Source: Pontederia crassipes (taxonomy: Eukaryota; Streptophyta; Magnoliopsida; Commelinales; Pontederiaceae). From it: a DNA stretch of 64,000 bases. This document shows positions 24,821 through 38,547 of this stretch, one piece after another. The stretch covers positions 65,004,547 through 65,068,546 of the forward strand of contig CM060194.1 in assembly GCA_030549335.1 (NCBI GenBank), read 5' to 3'. How positions within the stretch are numbered: position 1 is the first letter of the stretch; each line of letters starts with the position of its first letter. The notes beneath the pieces were generated by a model. The model did no database searches and was not told the DNA's origin. It saw only the letters and a list, made by a program, of their open reading frames with translations. The position numbers and the translations under genes were made by a program.

Positions 24821-25250
24821 TGGTCGGGTCGGACCCAATCCGACCCAACCTCAACCCGACCCCAGTTCGGGTCGGGTCAACTCGGGTCGAAAGGCCGGAG
24901 TTTTTTTATTTTTTTTAATTTTTTTAGTTTTCAGCCTATATTTTATACTAAAAAATTTTAAAAATATTAAAATAAAATATTTTAAAGGTGGAAAATAATA
25001 TATAAATGTTTAACAAATTATTTTATTCTTTTAAAATAAATATAATATCATATTTTTTATATTAAATAATAGAAAAGATAAGAAAAAAATTAAAAAAAAA
25101 GAAAAAATGGTGGTCGGGTAACCCGACCACCCGATCCGATCCAATGGATAGGATCCATCCCTCTAAAGAGGGCTGACCCGACCCGATCAAAATCGGACGG
25201 GTCGGGTCGGGTCCGGGGTCGGGTCAAACTCGACCCATGAACACCCCTAC
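24821..25250. repeat. Inverted-repeat element rich in GGGTCGGG/CCCGACCC
   Basis: Two GC-rich arms (24821-24900 and 25110-25250), built of CGGGTCGGGTC and CCCGACCC motifs, flank an AT-rich centre. The right end, read in reverse, starts TAGGGGTGTTCATGGGTCG, typical of plant hAT-like MITE ends. The left arm does not carry a matching terminus and I found no 8-bp duplication. It may be truncated at the left. Confidence 0.5.
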
Positions 25251-27282
25251 CAATTACTTAAATAAATCCTATAACATTAATCAATCGTGTTTAGCACACT
25301 TAGGGCATTACTTAAATCAATTCACAACTAATTACCATGGCCAGGATCTAACAAATCATATTTTACATTACGTATAATATTTTTCATGAAAATAGGAATT
25401 AGCATTTGAGCTCACCTATCAAGATGTAAAAATCACCAGGAAGTATAACCTATAGTTAACTGAGACAAAGCCATTTAATCCCCAATCACAAAACCATTTA
25501 ATCCGGAGTCCGGGAGGAGAGGGACGCCTCTCTCCTCCCTTTTATTCTATGACACTTTTTTTTTCTTTTACTATTGTCTTTGCAGATGGCCAAATGCCTC
25601 TATCAATTAAGGAAATTCCACCTATAATTTATTTATTTTGTTAAAATTGAGGATGTTGCATTCATTGCTCCTCTGGGCTCTGACATCTCTGATGACAAAA
25701 AGAAGGTATATCAGAACAATCACAGTGTTAACTGTTGAGTTCATTCTCAGTAAAGATATATTAGTGAAGTTCTTTTTTTTTTTTTCTCTATCATCTTTGT
25801 GCTGACTTTTAGTTTTCTGGTGAAATGCTATCTGGAAGTTATTTTGCTTTCTTCATCTTCTTTGTGTTGTCCCAGCAGGCAGGAACCTCTGATACATCAT
25901 TCTTCAAGCAGAGACCATAGTTTTTTTTTTATCTTTGTATGAGTACCAAGCTCTCAACATGGAATGGTCTGCTGAGAATTGGTGCCAAGCTCTCCATGCA
26001 TATACTGAAGTTTTTTTTTTTTCCTTTTTGTATGGGCAGACATTGATAGAAGACATTCGATTTGATGTCGCCGCGTGAATTGATGTGATAGAAGACTCAT
26101 GCTAACTGTCTACTTGAGATCAATTTTAGCTTTCTGTTGTGTTACTTTATGTTTTGCATATGAATTTGGGTTATGAACTTTAGGTGCGCATTGAAATTTA
26201 TGTGTGCGAAACTCGCTTTGCTCAATCTGCGTGAACATCAAACAGATGTTGTGGTGCGCATCTATAACGAAAAATTGAGTAATTAGTTCACAAGTTTCTT
26301 GTTGGATGGAGTGTTCAAGATGCTTCTTCGTAAGGAAACAGCCCGGATCACCCGCTGGCTTTTTTGGAGATTGGATGCGGTTCATTTCCTATTTGATCGC
26401 CTTGAATTCATTTTATAACAACTCTTTCTCATATGTTTTTTGATTTTATTTTATTTTTCAACGGGCATATAATGTTCTAGACAACGAGTTATCGGACTGC
26501 ATGAGTTGGGTGGATCGAATGATGTCCCATTTTGAAAAGCATTCACTTCAATGATGCAGTTGTTCAACTGTCCAAGATGATGATACCTTTTGTAGAGGAC
26601 GAAGTTGCCAACTGTTTCGTGAGTTCTTAGATCAATTACATGAGCGGAGGCCAAGAGTGGTCGCTTTGCTGCTGAGAAATGAACCAGATCCATTCCAAGA
26701 TCAGAGTTGGAGATGCAAGCCAGTGAATTCTCACTGCGTAGTTGGTGCAAGCAATACAACCACCTGATCCATAAAGTGTCAGGTGCCTCACAACCGACCC
26801 AACTGAGTTTGGGTCGATTCACATTGTGGAATTGTTCAACTTGCATTCCAACTGTAGTAAGCCGTTCATCTACTTCTTTTCTCTAGAAAAGTTGGCCATT
26901 TAACAGTCAAAATGTTAAAAGAGAAAAGTGACCAATCACATGAATGATCAGGGGTCCGAAAGGGACACTATAGCATTCTGTTGTTGTTGTTGTCATCTGT
27001 AAACAGTTCCCCGAGGAAAAGGTTAGATCACATAAGATTAACAGTTTTAACACACGTGAAAACAGCAAGCAAAACTGACATCTATTGCTAAAGACATAAT
27101 TAAAGGAAAGTCAGCACACAAGGAATGAACGGACCTGTAAAGTTCCAGAAAATTGCTAGTGATGCTAAAAGGAGGAAGAAAGTTACACGTTACAGTAGTT
27201 GTAACGACAGAAAGCTAAGTCTTTCTTTTCAAATATTTGAACAGAATCGACATTGTAGTAATGTTAAAACTTACCATCTAAG
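25251..27282. other. Intergenic DNA with unassigned reading frames
   Basis: Two minus-strand frames (26110-26385, 91 codons; 26451-26846, 131 codons) lie close together but in different phases. The second contains a run like WIRWLYCLHQLRSEN. I do not recognise either. They could be a decayed repeat or an untranslated region, and I do not claim a gene. Confidence 0.3.
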
Positions 27283-27759
27283 TGTTAGAGTTGGTGAATA
27301 CTTCAGAACCCCTTGTTTCTCACACCGGGTTCACCCACGTGAGCTTAGGAGAATCTGAGTATTACCCAATTAACAGTGCTTCTGGCGTACGAACGAAAGG
27401 GGGGGTTCGGAGGGCCCCGCCCCCCGACGGCGGTCCCGCTCGTCGGTGAGCGGGCGGGGGTTTGGGGACAGCGCCCCCGAAATCTAGACGGGTTTTGGGC
27501 TTTTGTTTAGCCGGCCCGTGTGGTTCGGATTAGATTTTTTCTCTGTTTGTTTGGGTTTTAAACCCGGTTTGGAGAGGCTATTAATAGCCTAATTTCTGGT
27601 GTAATCTGTATGACGACCGTAAAACCTAAACGATATAGTGGAACCTCTTTGCAGGACGTAGCCCTCGTCTCAAGAGTGAACCTAGGTAAATTCGTGTCTC
27701 CTCTATTTTTCTGCAATATCTCTGCGATCTTCTCTCCTTGTTCTCGAATTTTCCCATCA
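27283..27759 (+). mobile_element. Probable copia-type solo LTR, 477 bp
   Basis: The downstream part has the layout of a plant copia LTR: a G-rich stretch (27401-27480), a short AT-rich palindromic segment (gctattaatagcc), then GGACGTAGCCCT and GTGAACCTAGGTAAATTCGTG, resembling the conserved U5 region. A plausible start is TGTTAGAG at 27283 and a plausible end ...CATCA at 27759. The flanks ctaag (27278-27282) and ctaaa (27760-27764) match at four of five bases. No primer-binding site or internal coding region follows, so I call a solo LTR. Confidence 0.5.
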
Positions 27760-27764
27760 CTAAA

Positions 27765-28509
27765 CTGATGAAGCACAAAACTCTGTGTCTTATAACCAGG
27801 GACTGATTTCAACTAATAACATAAGCATTCCTTTCCTTTTTGAAAGGCACATATATTCCTATTTTTTTTTCAATTGGTTGAAAATTTTCCTATTTGATCT
27901 GCAGACCTAAGAGGAAAAGCGGGGAATGCTTTGTATCATTGGTCATCCATTGCCCTCAACCCATCATAGCATCAAAGCCATGATTACTTTTGAAAGTTCA
28001 ATGAAAATTCAAGTTATCTTTCAATTTGGATATATAACTGCTGTCTGACTTCTCTTTTGTTGTTCTCTTTTAGTCAGGTTTGATTTTCTTTTTCTTTTGG
28101 ATCAGGTTCTTAAGACAAGACAAGGAATCGAGTTTTCTAAATATCTACCTTCAAGCTTATAAAGTATAGAAACTAGACTGTAGTAGCTGTAGGTGTGCCT
28201 TCAGTGGAGGATAGCTGTTCACAAGCAGTTATTATGAGCTATTTCTTTCCTGTTCCAATTCCGAATAGATAATTATTTCACTTCAATTGAATTGAATAAC
28301 CTTGTGTTACAAAGGAACTAAAAAAACAGGTCTTAACATGCCATTACAGACACTTGTGGTTGCTACGACAACAAACCTCCTAGTTAGATTTTATTTACTA
28401 TACTCTCATAACAAAACCTATAAAATAGTGATTAAACCAGATACGAGCTGGCTCAAAGTAGAAGATAGTTGAAACAATCATATGAAACATGTAGTATAAA
28501 CACAGAACA
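27765..28509. other. Intergenic DNA, nothing recognised
   Basis: No recognisable gene, RNA or repeat. Confidence 0.4.
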
Positions 28510-28526
28510 TTGTTGTCTTTGCTAAC

Positions 28527-28710
28527 AACAACAACAACAACAATGCCTTATCATACTAGGTGGGGTCGGCTACATGGATCATACGACGTCATTCCGCTTC
28601 GTTGATCCATGTTCATGAAATTCGACAGGGTTTTACACTGGCTGTCGGGACCTAACACAACCCTTCTCCTTTATCCGGACTTGAGATCTGCTATAAAACA
28701 TAGGAGGAGT
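28527..28710 (-). mobile_element. SINE-like element, full-length copy (184 bp)
   Basis: Same family as 5321-5495: a 5' block with TATAGC...GGATAAAGG...GTGTTAGG, an ATGGATCAACG segment, then the RTE 3' block and a (TTG)n tail at the left. It is flanked by an identical 17-bp direct repeat at 28510-28526 and 28711-28727, which proves insertion as a unit. Confidence 0.88.
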
Positions 28711-29138
28711 TTGTTGTCTTTGCTAACGGTTCGGATTTTTTGCGAAAATAGTTTATACAAGATTACCAATCATAGTAGACAAATCTAATTATCCAGGAAG
28801 GACTTTATTATTTACATCAAGCCATAAAGCAACATTACAAATTTAATTATATAGTGCACTTTGTCAACTGAGATCGAAAAAGGTGAGGAGTACCTTCCTT
28901 AACATAGCAATGCCACCGACCTTCACATTGATCAACTTATAGCACACTCTTGCAAAATGAAAGATGTGAAAACTAACATGAACTCGAATTCTCAAGTTCC
29001 AGATACATGGTTCCTCATCTACAAACCCTTCGGCTGCTGCGCAATAGGGAATTGCAAAATTGTGAAGATAGCTGAAACCTCTTTCTGCAACGATTGCTTG
29101 TAATCCTAGAATTATGATGCTCTGGATAGTTTTTTCGT

Positions 29139-31933
29139 CTAGTTTCCATTTGCTTCAAGAAGCATCTCCACCACTTTCTTCATCTTTGGTCGTTTCGCTG
29201 GTGTGGCATCAGTGCAAAGCATGGCAACCTTCAAAACAGCAAGCATTTGTTTCCTCCAAGCAAACGAAACAGTGCTTAGCCTTGCATCCATTATCTGTTC
29301 TGGCGTCTCACCTCTTCCAGATGCTCCATGAACCCATTTTACCAAATCTATCCCTTCTCCAAATACTTCATCAACTGGCAATCGAGACGTTAATATTTCG
29401 AGCAATAATACTCCAAAACTGTAAACATTTCCAGGTGCTGTAACTTGCATAGTATAGGCATATTCTGAAAACACAATTGCAAGAAAAGGAATAACACATT
29501 TGTAATATGTTGTACAAAGTATTATATTAAGGAACTAAATAAAAAAAGTTTTAAGGATAAGGATTTACCAGGAGGAATATAACCAAAGGATCCTGCCACG
29601 GCACTGATACTAGCAGTTCCTTTAGATGGGTCCAATAGCTTAGAAATCTCTATCTCTCCAATTAGAGCATTAAAATTTGCATCAAGGAATATGTTGCCAG
29701 ACGAGATGTCTAAATGGATTATGGCGATATGATGGAGGAAAGATAATCCTTCTGCAATGCCAATAGCAATGGAAAGCCGTCTTGGCCAGTCAGGTGGATG
29801 CTCGACTGTTGTTTCATGAAGAAGATTGAATAGTGTTCCATTAGGCATGTGATGATGAAGCAGTAGAGCGACATCCTCATAAATCACATATCCAATAGGT
29901 CGAACCAGATTGGCATGGTTCAGATTTCCAAGCTTCTCAAGTTCTCTTATCATTTTGTTCTGGTGGTGGGTAACTGTTTTATCCACTGATTTCAGCTTCT
30001 TCACAGAAATCACAAGTCCTGAAGGCATGACAGCTTTATAGAGAATGCTAAATGTGCCATTGCTCAACTTGTTAGACTCCTTCATGGTTACTTCAACAAC
30101 AGTTTCAAACTCTATGGCCTGTTTTAGGTTCTCAATAAACACATTACCAGCTAATATTTGTGGTGGAGTGACTACTATATCAACTGCAAGCTTAGTCGCC
30201 TTGGCATCCATCTCTTGTTTCTCCCTTAACATGAACAGACCAACAACAACTGATACAGCAGTGAAAACAATCAAACCAGAACCAACTACTGCTAATATTA
30301 TCTTATATGATACTTTGTGGTGGTCTGAATCATAGTCTGAACCAAAATAACCTGCACAGTTTGAGTTCAGTGGATTACCACATAGCCCCTTATTCCCGGC
30401 AAAGCTTGAATGAGTGCTCTTCTGAAATGGACCAAAAATCGGTATTGGGCCAGTAAGCTGGTTGTTTGAAAAATTAACCTCTATTAAACTCAACATGCCT
30501 CTGAGTTCAGATGGAATATCACCAGAGAGCAGATTGTTAGAGACATCCAAAATAACCAGCTTATCAAGCTTCCCCAATTCCTTTGGAACTGGTCCTTGGA
30601 GATGATTAAAACTAAGATTCAGAGATATCTGCAAGTTCTTAATCTTACCAATATCCGGAGGTATAACCCCAGAAAGATCATTGCTTCCTAGCCGTAGCTC
30701 GAGCAGCTTCATGCAGTTTCCAATACCCTGAGGTATCTCACCGGTAATGGAGTTATGATCAAGAAGTAAAAATTGCAATCTCGAAGAATTACAAATGTCT
30801 TCGGGCAGACTGCCATTGAATCTGTTATAGCTCAAATCGAGCTTGCTAAGGTTTCTGGACCTGAGTATGGACTTGGGAAACTCGCCAGACAGACTGTTGT
30901 CCGAAGCAATGAACTCCTGGAGATTCCTGAGCTCCCCGAGATGCGGAGGAATGGTGCCAGTGAAATCATTAGATGCCAAGTTCAGTAGAGTAAGGTTAGA
31001 GCACTGAGAAAACTCTGCAGTAATTTCACCCGAGAGCTGATTGTCATCTGCTTCAAAGTATGTAAGGCTACTAATATTACCGATTGAAATAGGAATGCTC
31101 CCGACAAGTTTATTGTACCCTATCCGAATGTTGGACAGGCCTTTGCAGTTCCCAATTGCTTGAGGAATGCTACCATTCAATCTGTTCAGAGTCAACACTA
31201 GAACCTCCAAGCGTCCTGACTGGAAAATGCTCTCAGGTATCTCTCCATCAAGCTGGTTGGAGTGGAGATTCAGCATCTCAAGCTGCGAAGCAGATCCCAG
31301 GTTCCTTGGAATACCGCCAACTAAGCCATTCTCATAGGCCGAGAAGACCCTCAGATCAGTGAGCTCTCCAACCCATTCCGGTATGCTTCCACTCAGCCTG
31401 TTACCAGAAATCTGAAGCTCCTGCAGATTCTCTAACTTCTTCAGCTCGTCAGGTATTCTGCCCGAGAGCATATTGTTCGAAAGGTTTAGTGATCTAAGAC
31501 TCCTGAGACTACCAAGCGAAGAAGGAATGGTGCCATCAAACTCGTTCATGGACAGGTCAAGGAACTCCAATGCTGCTAAGTTGCCCAAAGAAGAAGGGAT
31601 GGCCCCAAGGAAGGAGTTGCCTGAAAGGTCTAAGCTTTTTAAGGACTTGAGCTCAGAGATCGGTGAGATGTTACCTTGAAGGCCTTGGCGAGGGAGGTCC
31701 AGCACCTCAACTTCTTGGCCTGGGCTGTCATCACAGCTGACGCCATGCCAAGAACAGTAGTTCGGGTTGTTTGCATCCCACCATTTTACTGAGAGCTCCT
31801 TCTGGAGAGCCACCATTGTGGCCTGATCATTGAGCTGAGCTCTTGCCGGTGTGCTAGCGAGCAGAAACATCGCTGCCATGAGAAGTGGGATGTAGCAGCC
31901 ACGGCAGAGGATGGGAGTAGCAGTTGCGGACAT
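29139..31933 (-). CDS. PXC3: PXC3-type LRR receptor-like kinase, probable pseudokinase
   Basis: Two exons, 31933-29569 and 29464-29139, joined through a split GAA codon, give 896 residues. I start at MSATATPILC, which begins a good signal peptide (about 1-32); an ATG 24 codons upstream is also open. An LRR N-cap (YCSWHGVSC) is followed by about 18 leucine-rich repeats, a single membrane segment at about 545-569 and a cytoplasmic kinase-like domain. The ATP-site lysine is present in ISVKKLKS, but the catalytic loop reads HLDISSGN instead of HRD and GEIE replaces DFG near residue 759. Catalysis is therefore unlikely. Arabidopsis PXC3 (At2g41820), linked to vascular signalling, matches from memory throughout, including these losses. 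Confidence 0.92.
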
Positions 31934-31998
31934 GGGTGCTTTTCTTTCTCTATCCGGGCAGATGATGGCAAAACTTTTCTGCAGAAACGCTCCTGGAG

Positions 31999-34345
31999 AT
32001 CCCAAGTTTCAACACAGTTTTACCATGAAAAGAACTAATCAGAGGACCCAAAGTATCATCTTTCTTTCTCTCATGACGTCTTTCCCTTTCGGTCCAGGCA
32101 CAGAGGCTTCTCTTGTCATGCGACTACTCTTTTTACTACTACATTATTTTCTTTAACGTATCCCTGGCCTATACCACGAGTCGAGCATTCCCAGCTTAGC
32201 AAATCTTTCAGCTATGTAAGGGGAGAGAGAGAGGGAGAGAGAGAGGAATCCCTAGCACGAATGTAGTCTAGAATTACGCAACATCACAAGAGTCCCATTT
32301 CCAATCTAGTACTGGTAGTGGGTGGGTACAGGGGACAGCATCAGCAACAACAGTACCCCACTGGGTCTGCTGCTACACACAACTGACATGACCTCAATTC
32401 TCCTTTTCTCTCTCCCACTTTTTCCCAGTCTCTGTCTCTCTCCCCTTCCTTCCTCCCTCCTCCCTCCTCCCTCCTTTACTTTACCTGAAGGAAAAGACTA
32501 GTTTATTCAATGCTCACTCAGGTTCACTTGGCCACTGGCCCCCAATGGATCAAAAGCCTTTTCCTTGCATTACGAGAGAAGATGCGGAAAAGATAAAGCA
32601 GAGGCCAGGATTCAAGTTCTGATCGCTATAATGAGTACGCTGCCATTTGTCTCCCCCTGTGGACTACCTATTTGCTTATCTCATCACAACAGAAACGTTT
32701 AACAATATCCTTTGGATTGTTTATGTAATCTCATGTTCAGCCAACTGTTTCACCAGTTAACACAAGTTGTCTCCAAACAATCATGGCCAATGGTTCGTTA
32801 ATCATACTCAAAACAGCATATTACTATTAAAGCCTGTGTTAGTTCCTGCCAAAAACTCAACTTAAATTCTTATCTCATGTGATGGGAGTGGTGAAATGTA
32901 TAACAGGTCTACTATTCGTCCCATATATTATTCTGTATCTGTCATCACTATTTATGTTTAATATTTGCTGTTTGGGTCCCCTCTGATGTCTCCAACAGCA
33001 CAATACTTTTTCTGGCTCCTGGATGCAGTGATGCCACATGAATCCATGATGTCTGCCACGGAAGCAGGATTTAGAAATAGTTTAAAGCTCCACATTTCTG
33101 CCTTCGGCTTTTGGTGGCCAGGTTGAGAAATCCGATCCAACTTTCGTCAATTGCTTTGTCTGTAAGCAGACACTTTTGTTGGAGCATTAATTCACCTCAG
33201 TGCTCTCTTAGCTTCTCCTTTTTCGGCTGTGGCATTGCGATTTGGATCCAGATTCTATGAGCATGAGAATTTATTCTGCATGGCATAACGCCCAGCATTT
33301 CCGGCCAGGAAACAGGGAGTCTGGACTCATGGAGAATCTTAAGCTTTGACCTTCTGAAACTATCTTTGAAAGAACTGCTCTTGATTTATAGTTCAGCTGG
33401 AGAGAGGAAGTAATTATGAGCACCTGTAAGAATGATTCAGATGTCATGTTGAGGAGCCAACTGAATAAGCATAAGCATAACAGGTGTGATCAACAAATGA
33501 ATTGCTAGATAGTGATTGAATAGTATTCTTTTAACAGCATATCCTGTCTTTTTCCCCTTGCAAAACATATGGATGAATTCTTTGCAATGGAAGGACAAAT
33601 TCCTGTAATTTATTCATCACTGCAGCTGATAGGGACTTGATTTGGTTCTTCACTCACTTAAAGCTGCTTCATCACTTTTGGAATCTTGTTCTTACCTTTT
33701 CTTTTTTTTTTTTTACTTTTGGTTAATTTCACTTGCAACGATGATGAAACAGTAATGTAGGACCAAAAAAGGACTGGTACGGTGATGAAAATTTTACCAA
33801 ATGGACGTGAAACAAAATTAACCACCAAGAAATTTAGGGCCGTATTCTAGCGTACGTTTAGATGGAGGGTTAAGTAGAGATAAATTAAGTTTAATTAGCG
33901 TGGGATGGGTTTAAAATTTTAAAATCTTGTTTGAATAGATTTTTTTAAATTTTAACGTGCTTAAAACTAAATCCACCAAATTAATAATTTATTATGAGTT
34001 AAACTTTTTATTCTCATTCTACCTTTTACTTCTCGTTCAAATAAAAAATATAAAATTTTTATTAAAAATAATAATGACATTTACCTATTTTAATCTTTTC
34101 TAATTCATGCATTAAAATTTGCATCCAAACAAACAATGAACTAAATTAATTCATTATATTCCATTAACTCATATCTAAACATAATTTATATAAATTCTCA
34201 TCTATCATCATTTCACCATCCTAATCCATCCTTCTCAACTTAAATTATTAAACAAAGCTTAAAAGTAAAAGCAAAACGGTGTTCCTGATATTTATTAACA
34301 TATATTTGTGCAGAGATGATTGAGGTTTCTAAAATAACTCTTTAC
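31999..34345. other. Promoter-side and intergenic DNA upstream of the PXC3-like gene
   Basis: Contains a GA-rich tract (32221-32247) and a long CT/CCT-rich tract (32395-32475), common in plant core promoters and leaders. No exon is recognised. From about 33840 to 34270 the AT-rich sequence with repeated ATCCAAAC/CTAAACAT motifs resembles a decayed MITE, but I could not define its ends. Confidence 0.45.
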
Positions 34346-34531
34346 ACAACAACAACAACAAAGTCTTATCCCACTAGGTGGAGTCAGCTACATGGATCAT
34401 ACGACGTCATTTCGTTATATTCGTTGATCCATGTTCATGAGATTCGACAGGGTTTTACGCTGGCTGTCGGGACCTAATATAATCCTCCTCCTTTATCCGG
34501 ACTTGGACCGATTATAAAACATAGACGAAGT
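34346..34531 (-). mobile_element. SINE-like element, about 186 bp
   Basis: Full-length family member with more substitutions than the others (for example gagtcagc for ggggtcggc). It keeps the (TTG)n tail at its left and the ATGGATCAACG block. No clear target duplication is visible, which fits an older copy. It lies about 270 bp upstream of the S2 promoter motifs. Confidence 0.75.
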
Positions 34532-34802
34532 TGCATTAGTGATTACATCAATAAGGGAAATTTCAAAGATGACTGATCCCTACGAAGGATCAATGACTTG
34601 AACTGCTAACGTTACAAACATGATATAATCACTTACAAAGGGAGGTCCGTGCACCACAAATTATAAATTTTTTTATATGATTCATTTGACTCATTCTTAA
34701 CACCATCTTTACTTGAACGACAAAATAATGAAAGAAAATTTATTTCGCCGAAAATTTATTTTAGTGTGCATTATTTTTTGTATTCGCCATGGCCATTTTA
34801 AA

Positions 34803-34883
34803 GGCCCAAGCCCATTAGACGATGGATCTCGAATTCTAAACCCTAGAAGCCCAACATGAACCCCTGCACGAAATTTATAAAAT
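34803..34883 (+). promoter_or_regulatory. Ribosomal-protein-type promoter: site II motifs, telo box, TATA
   Basis: GGCCCA at 34803-34808 and AAGCCCA at 34808-34814 and 34847-34853 are site II-type elements. AAACCCTAG at 34838-34846 is a telo box. This pair is characteristic of plant ribosomal-protein and growth-linked genes. A TATAAAAT box lies at 34876-34883, about 69 bp before the ATG at 34952. Confidence 0.75.
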
Positions 34884-34951
34884 AAAACCCTCCGCCGTTC
34901 CCTCGCGCCCTTTATCTTTCTCTGCTCGATTTCGGCGCTTCCGCATAAAAA

Positions 34952-36969
<2,018 letters not shown>

Positions 36970-38547
36970 GCTGCTTGTGTTTCCTCACTGTTTAGGTTCA
37001 TTTTGTTTATTTATCATGTATGCATGTTTCTGATGTAGAGCTGGAATTATGGAGTATTTTCTTGGTAAAGTTAAAAGTTGTTTCCACATATGACAACAAA
37101 TATGAGTTCCGCTGATGGCGTTAAAGCTCAAGATTGTTATATTTTTTTTTTTAGATTTTGCCCCGTACACTTTAGCATTTTGTTCATCAACGCATGTGCC
37201 TAAATAATTTGTATCTTTCTACCATCTGCGATCCAATTATGTGCTTTTTTGGATTTGAAACAGCAAAAGCTGATGAAAGTAAGATTAAAATTTCTTTGAA
37301 ATCACCTGCAAAATACATCGGTAGTTATTATTTCATTTCTGCATTAAATCTTTTTCCTTAATTGCATATAGGGACGACGTGTGCATAAATTCCATGTACT
37401 TGGTTCATTTATTTTGTTAGATCACGAGCTAGCCAAATTATAAATATGATGGTCATCTTTTCATATTTTTTTTGGGTGATGTTATGTTACCATTTGGTAT
37501 TTATAGATAAATGTAAGGTTTTTTTCAAAATTGAAACTTCAAGAATCGAAGCCCGACCAACTTATCTTTGGTGCCAAATTCAGGTACGTTTGCGTTTTTT
37601 TTTTTTACTGCACTTTCGAAACGAAATTTGCTTTATAACGTCTGCGAAAAAATATTAAAAAACATTTAAATTATCATTACATAAAGCCAGATACTCGAAA
37701 TCACGAGTTATTCGTCGTCCTGGCGTTTTAGAAATGTTGCAACTCACATTAATTATCATAAAACAAAAAGGAAATAAAGAGAATAAACTCTTACCTTTCA
37801 TTTTATATGTTCAACTATTTCTTGAAGTGGTGAAAAATAACGTATTCATTCATATTTTAGTTATCACAAATACACGCGGTGACAAAAATCCGAAAGAAAA
37901 GAAACTTATTGTTATATTTCATTTCCTCTCCTCCACCTGAATTTAGTTTATTGTCTAATGAGTTCCCAATTTTCTTCCGCCCAATGAGTTCAAAATCATC
38001 TAAATGACGTTTGATTTGATCACATTTCAATTGCTATTTGTTCTACTCAACCTGATTAGTTTTACGTTGTCGAACTTTGCATCCATGAATAACCAGTTGC
38101 CACTTATAAAAGAGAAACTGAAACTGAAAAACGATTAATTAACAAGAGCAAATTACTGTTAGATCATAGAAACCATAAGAAATTGGCATGCATAAAGATG
38201 ATGAACGAAATCATGGCAGCAGATATGTCATTTTATATACGACAAACTGGTTCAAAAACCATAGAGAAGATCCATGAATTGTCCAAAAAATAGGCAAAGA
38301 CCAAGAACAATTGGCAAATTGCATAATCTGTCATTTATATTTTCGATTGTTATAATTATTTCAATCTTTTGTGATCCATCCCTACGATTCATCTAAGTTT
38401 CTTTCTACACCCCAACATTATGTGTAAGTAACATATCAAATGCGCAACATCAAAGTTCGAATTAACACATTGAGCTGCTAAATCTGTTGCTTAATAGCCT
38501 TTACAATGAAAAGTCGATGACTTCCTAGGAAAAAAGATATTGACCTG
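36970..38547. other. Intergenic DNA between convergent genes
   Basis: 3' flanks of the S2 gene (plus) and ClpC (minus). No exon or element is recognised. Confidence 0.5.

Noticed and set aside
25648..25710. Possible small exon (plus) reading EDVAFIAPLGSDISDDKKK before a GT
   Set aside because: No matching acceptor or neighbouring exons, and I do not recognise the peptide.
29139..29466. A separate small kinase gene
   Set aside because: It is exon 2 of the PXC3-like gene: the acceptor TTTCAG at 29465 restores GAA TAT GCC in frame with exon 1.
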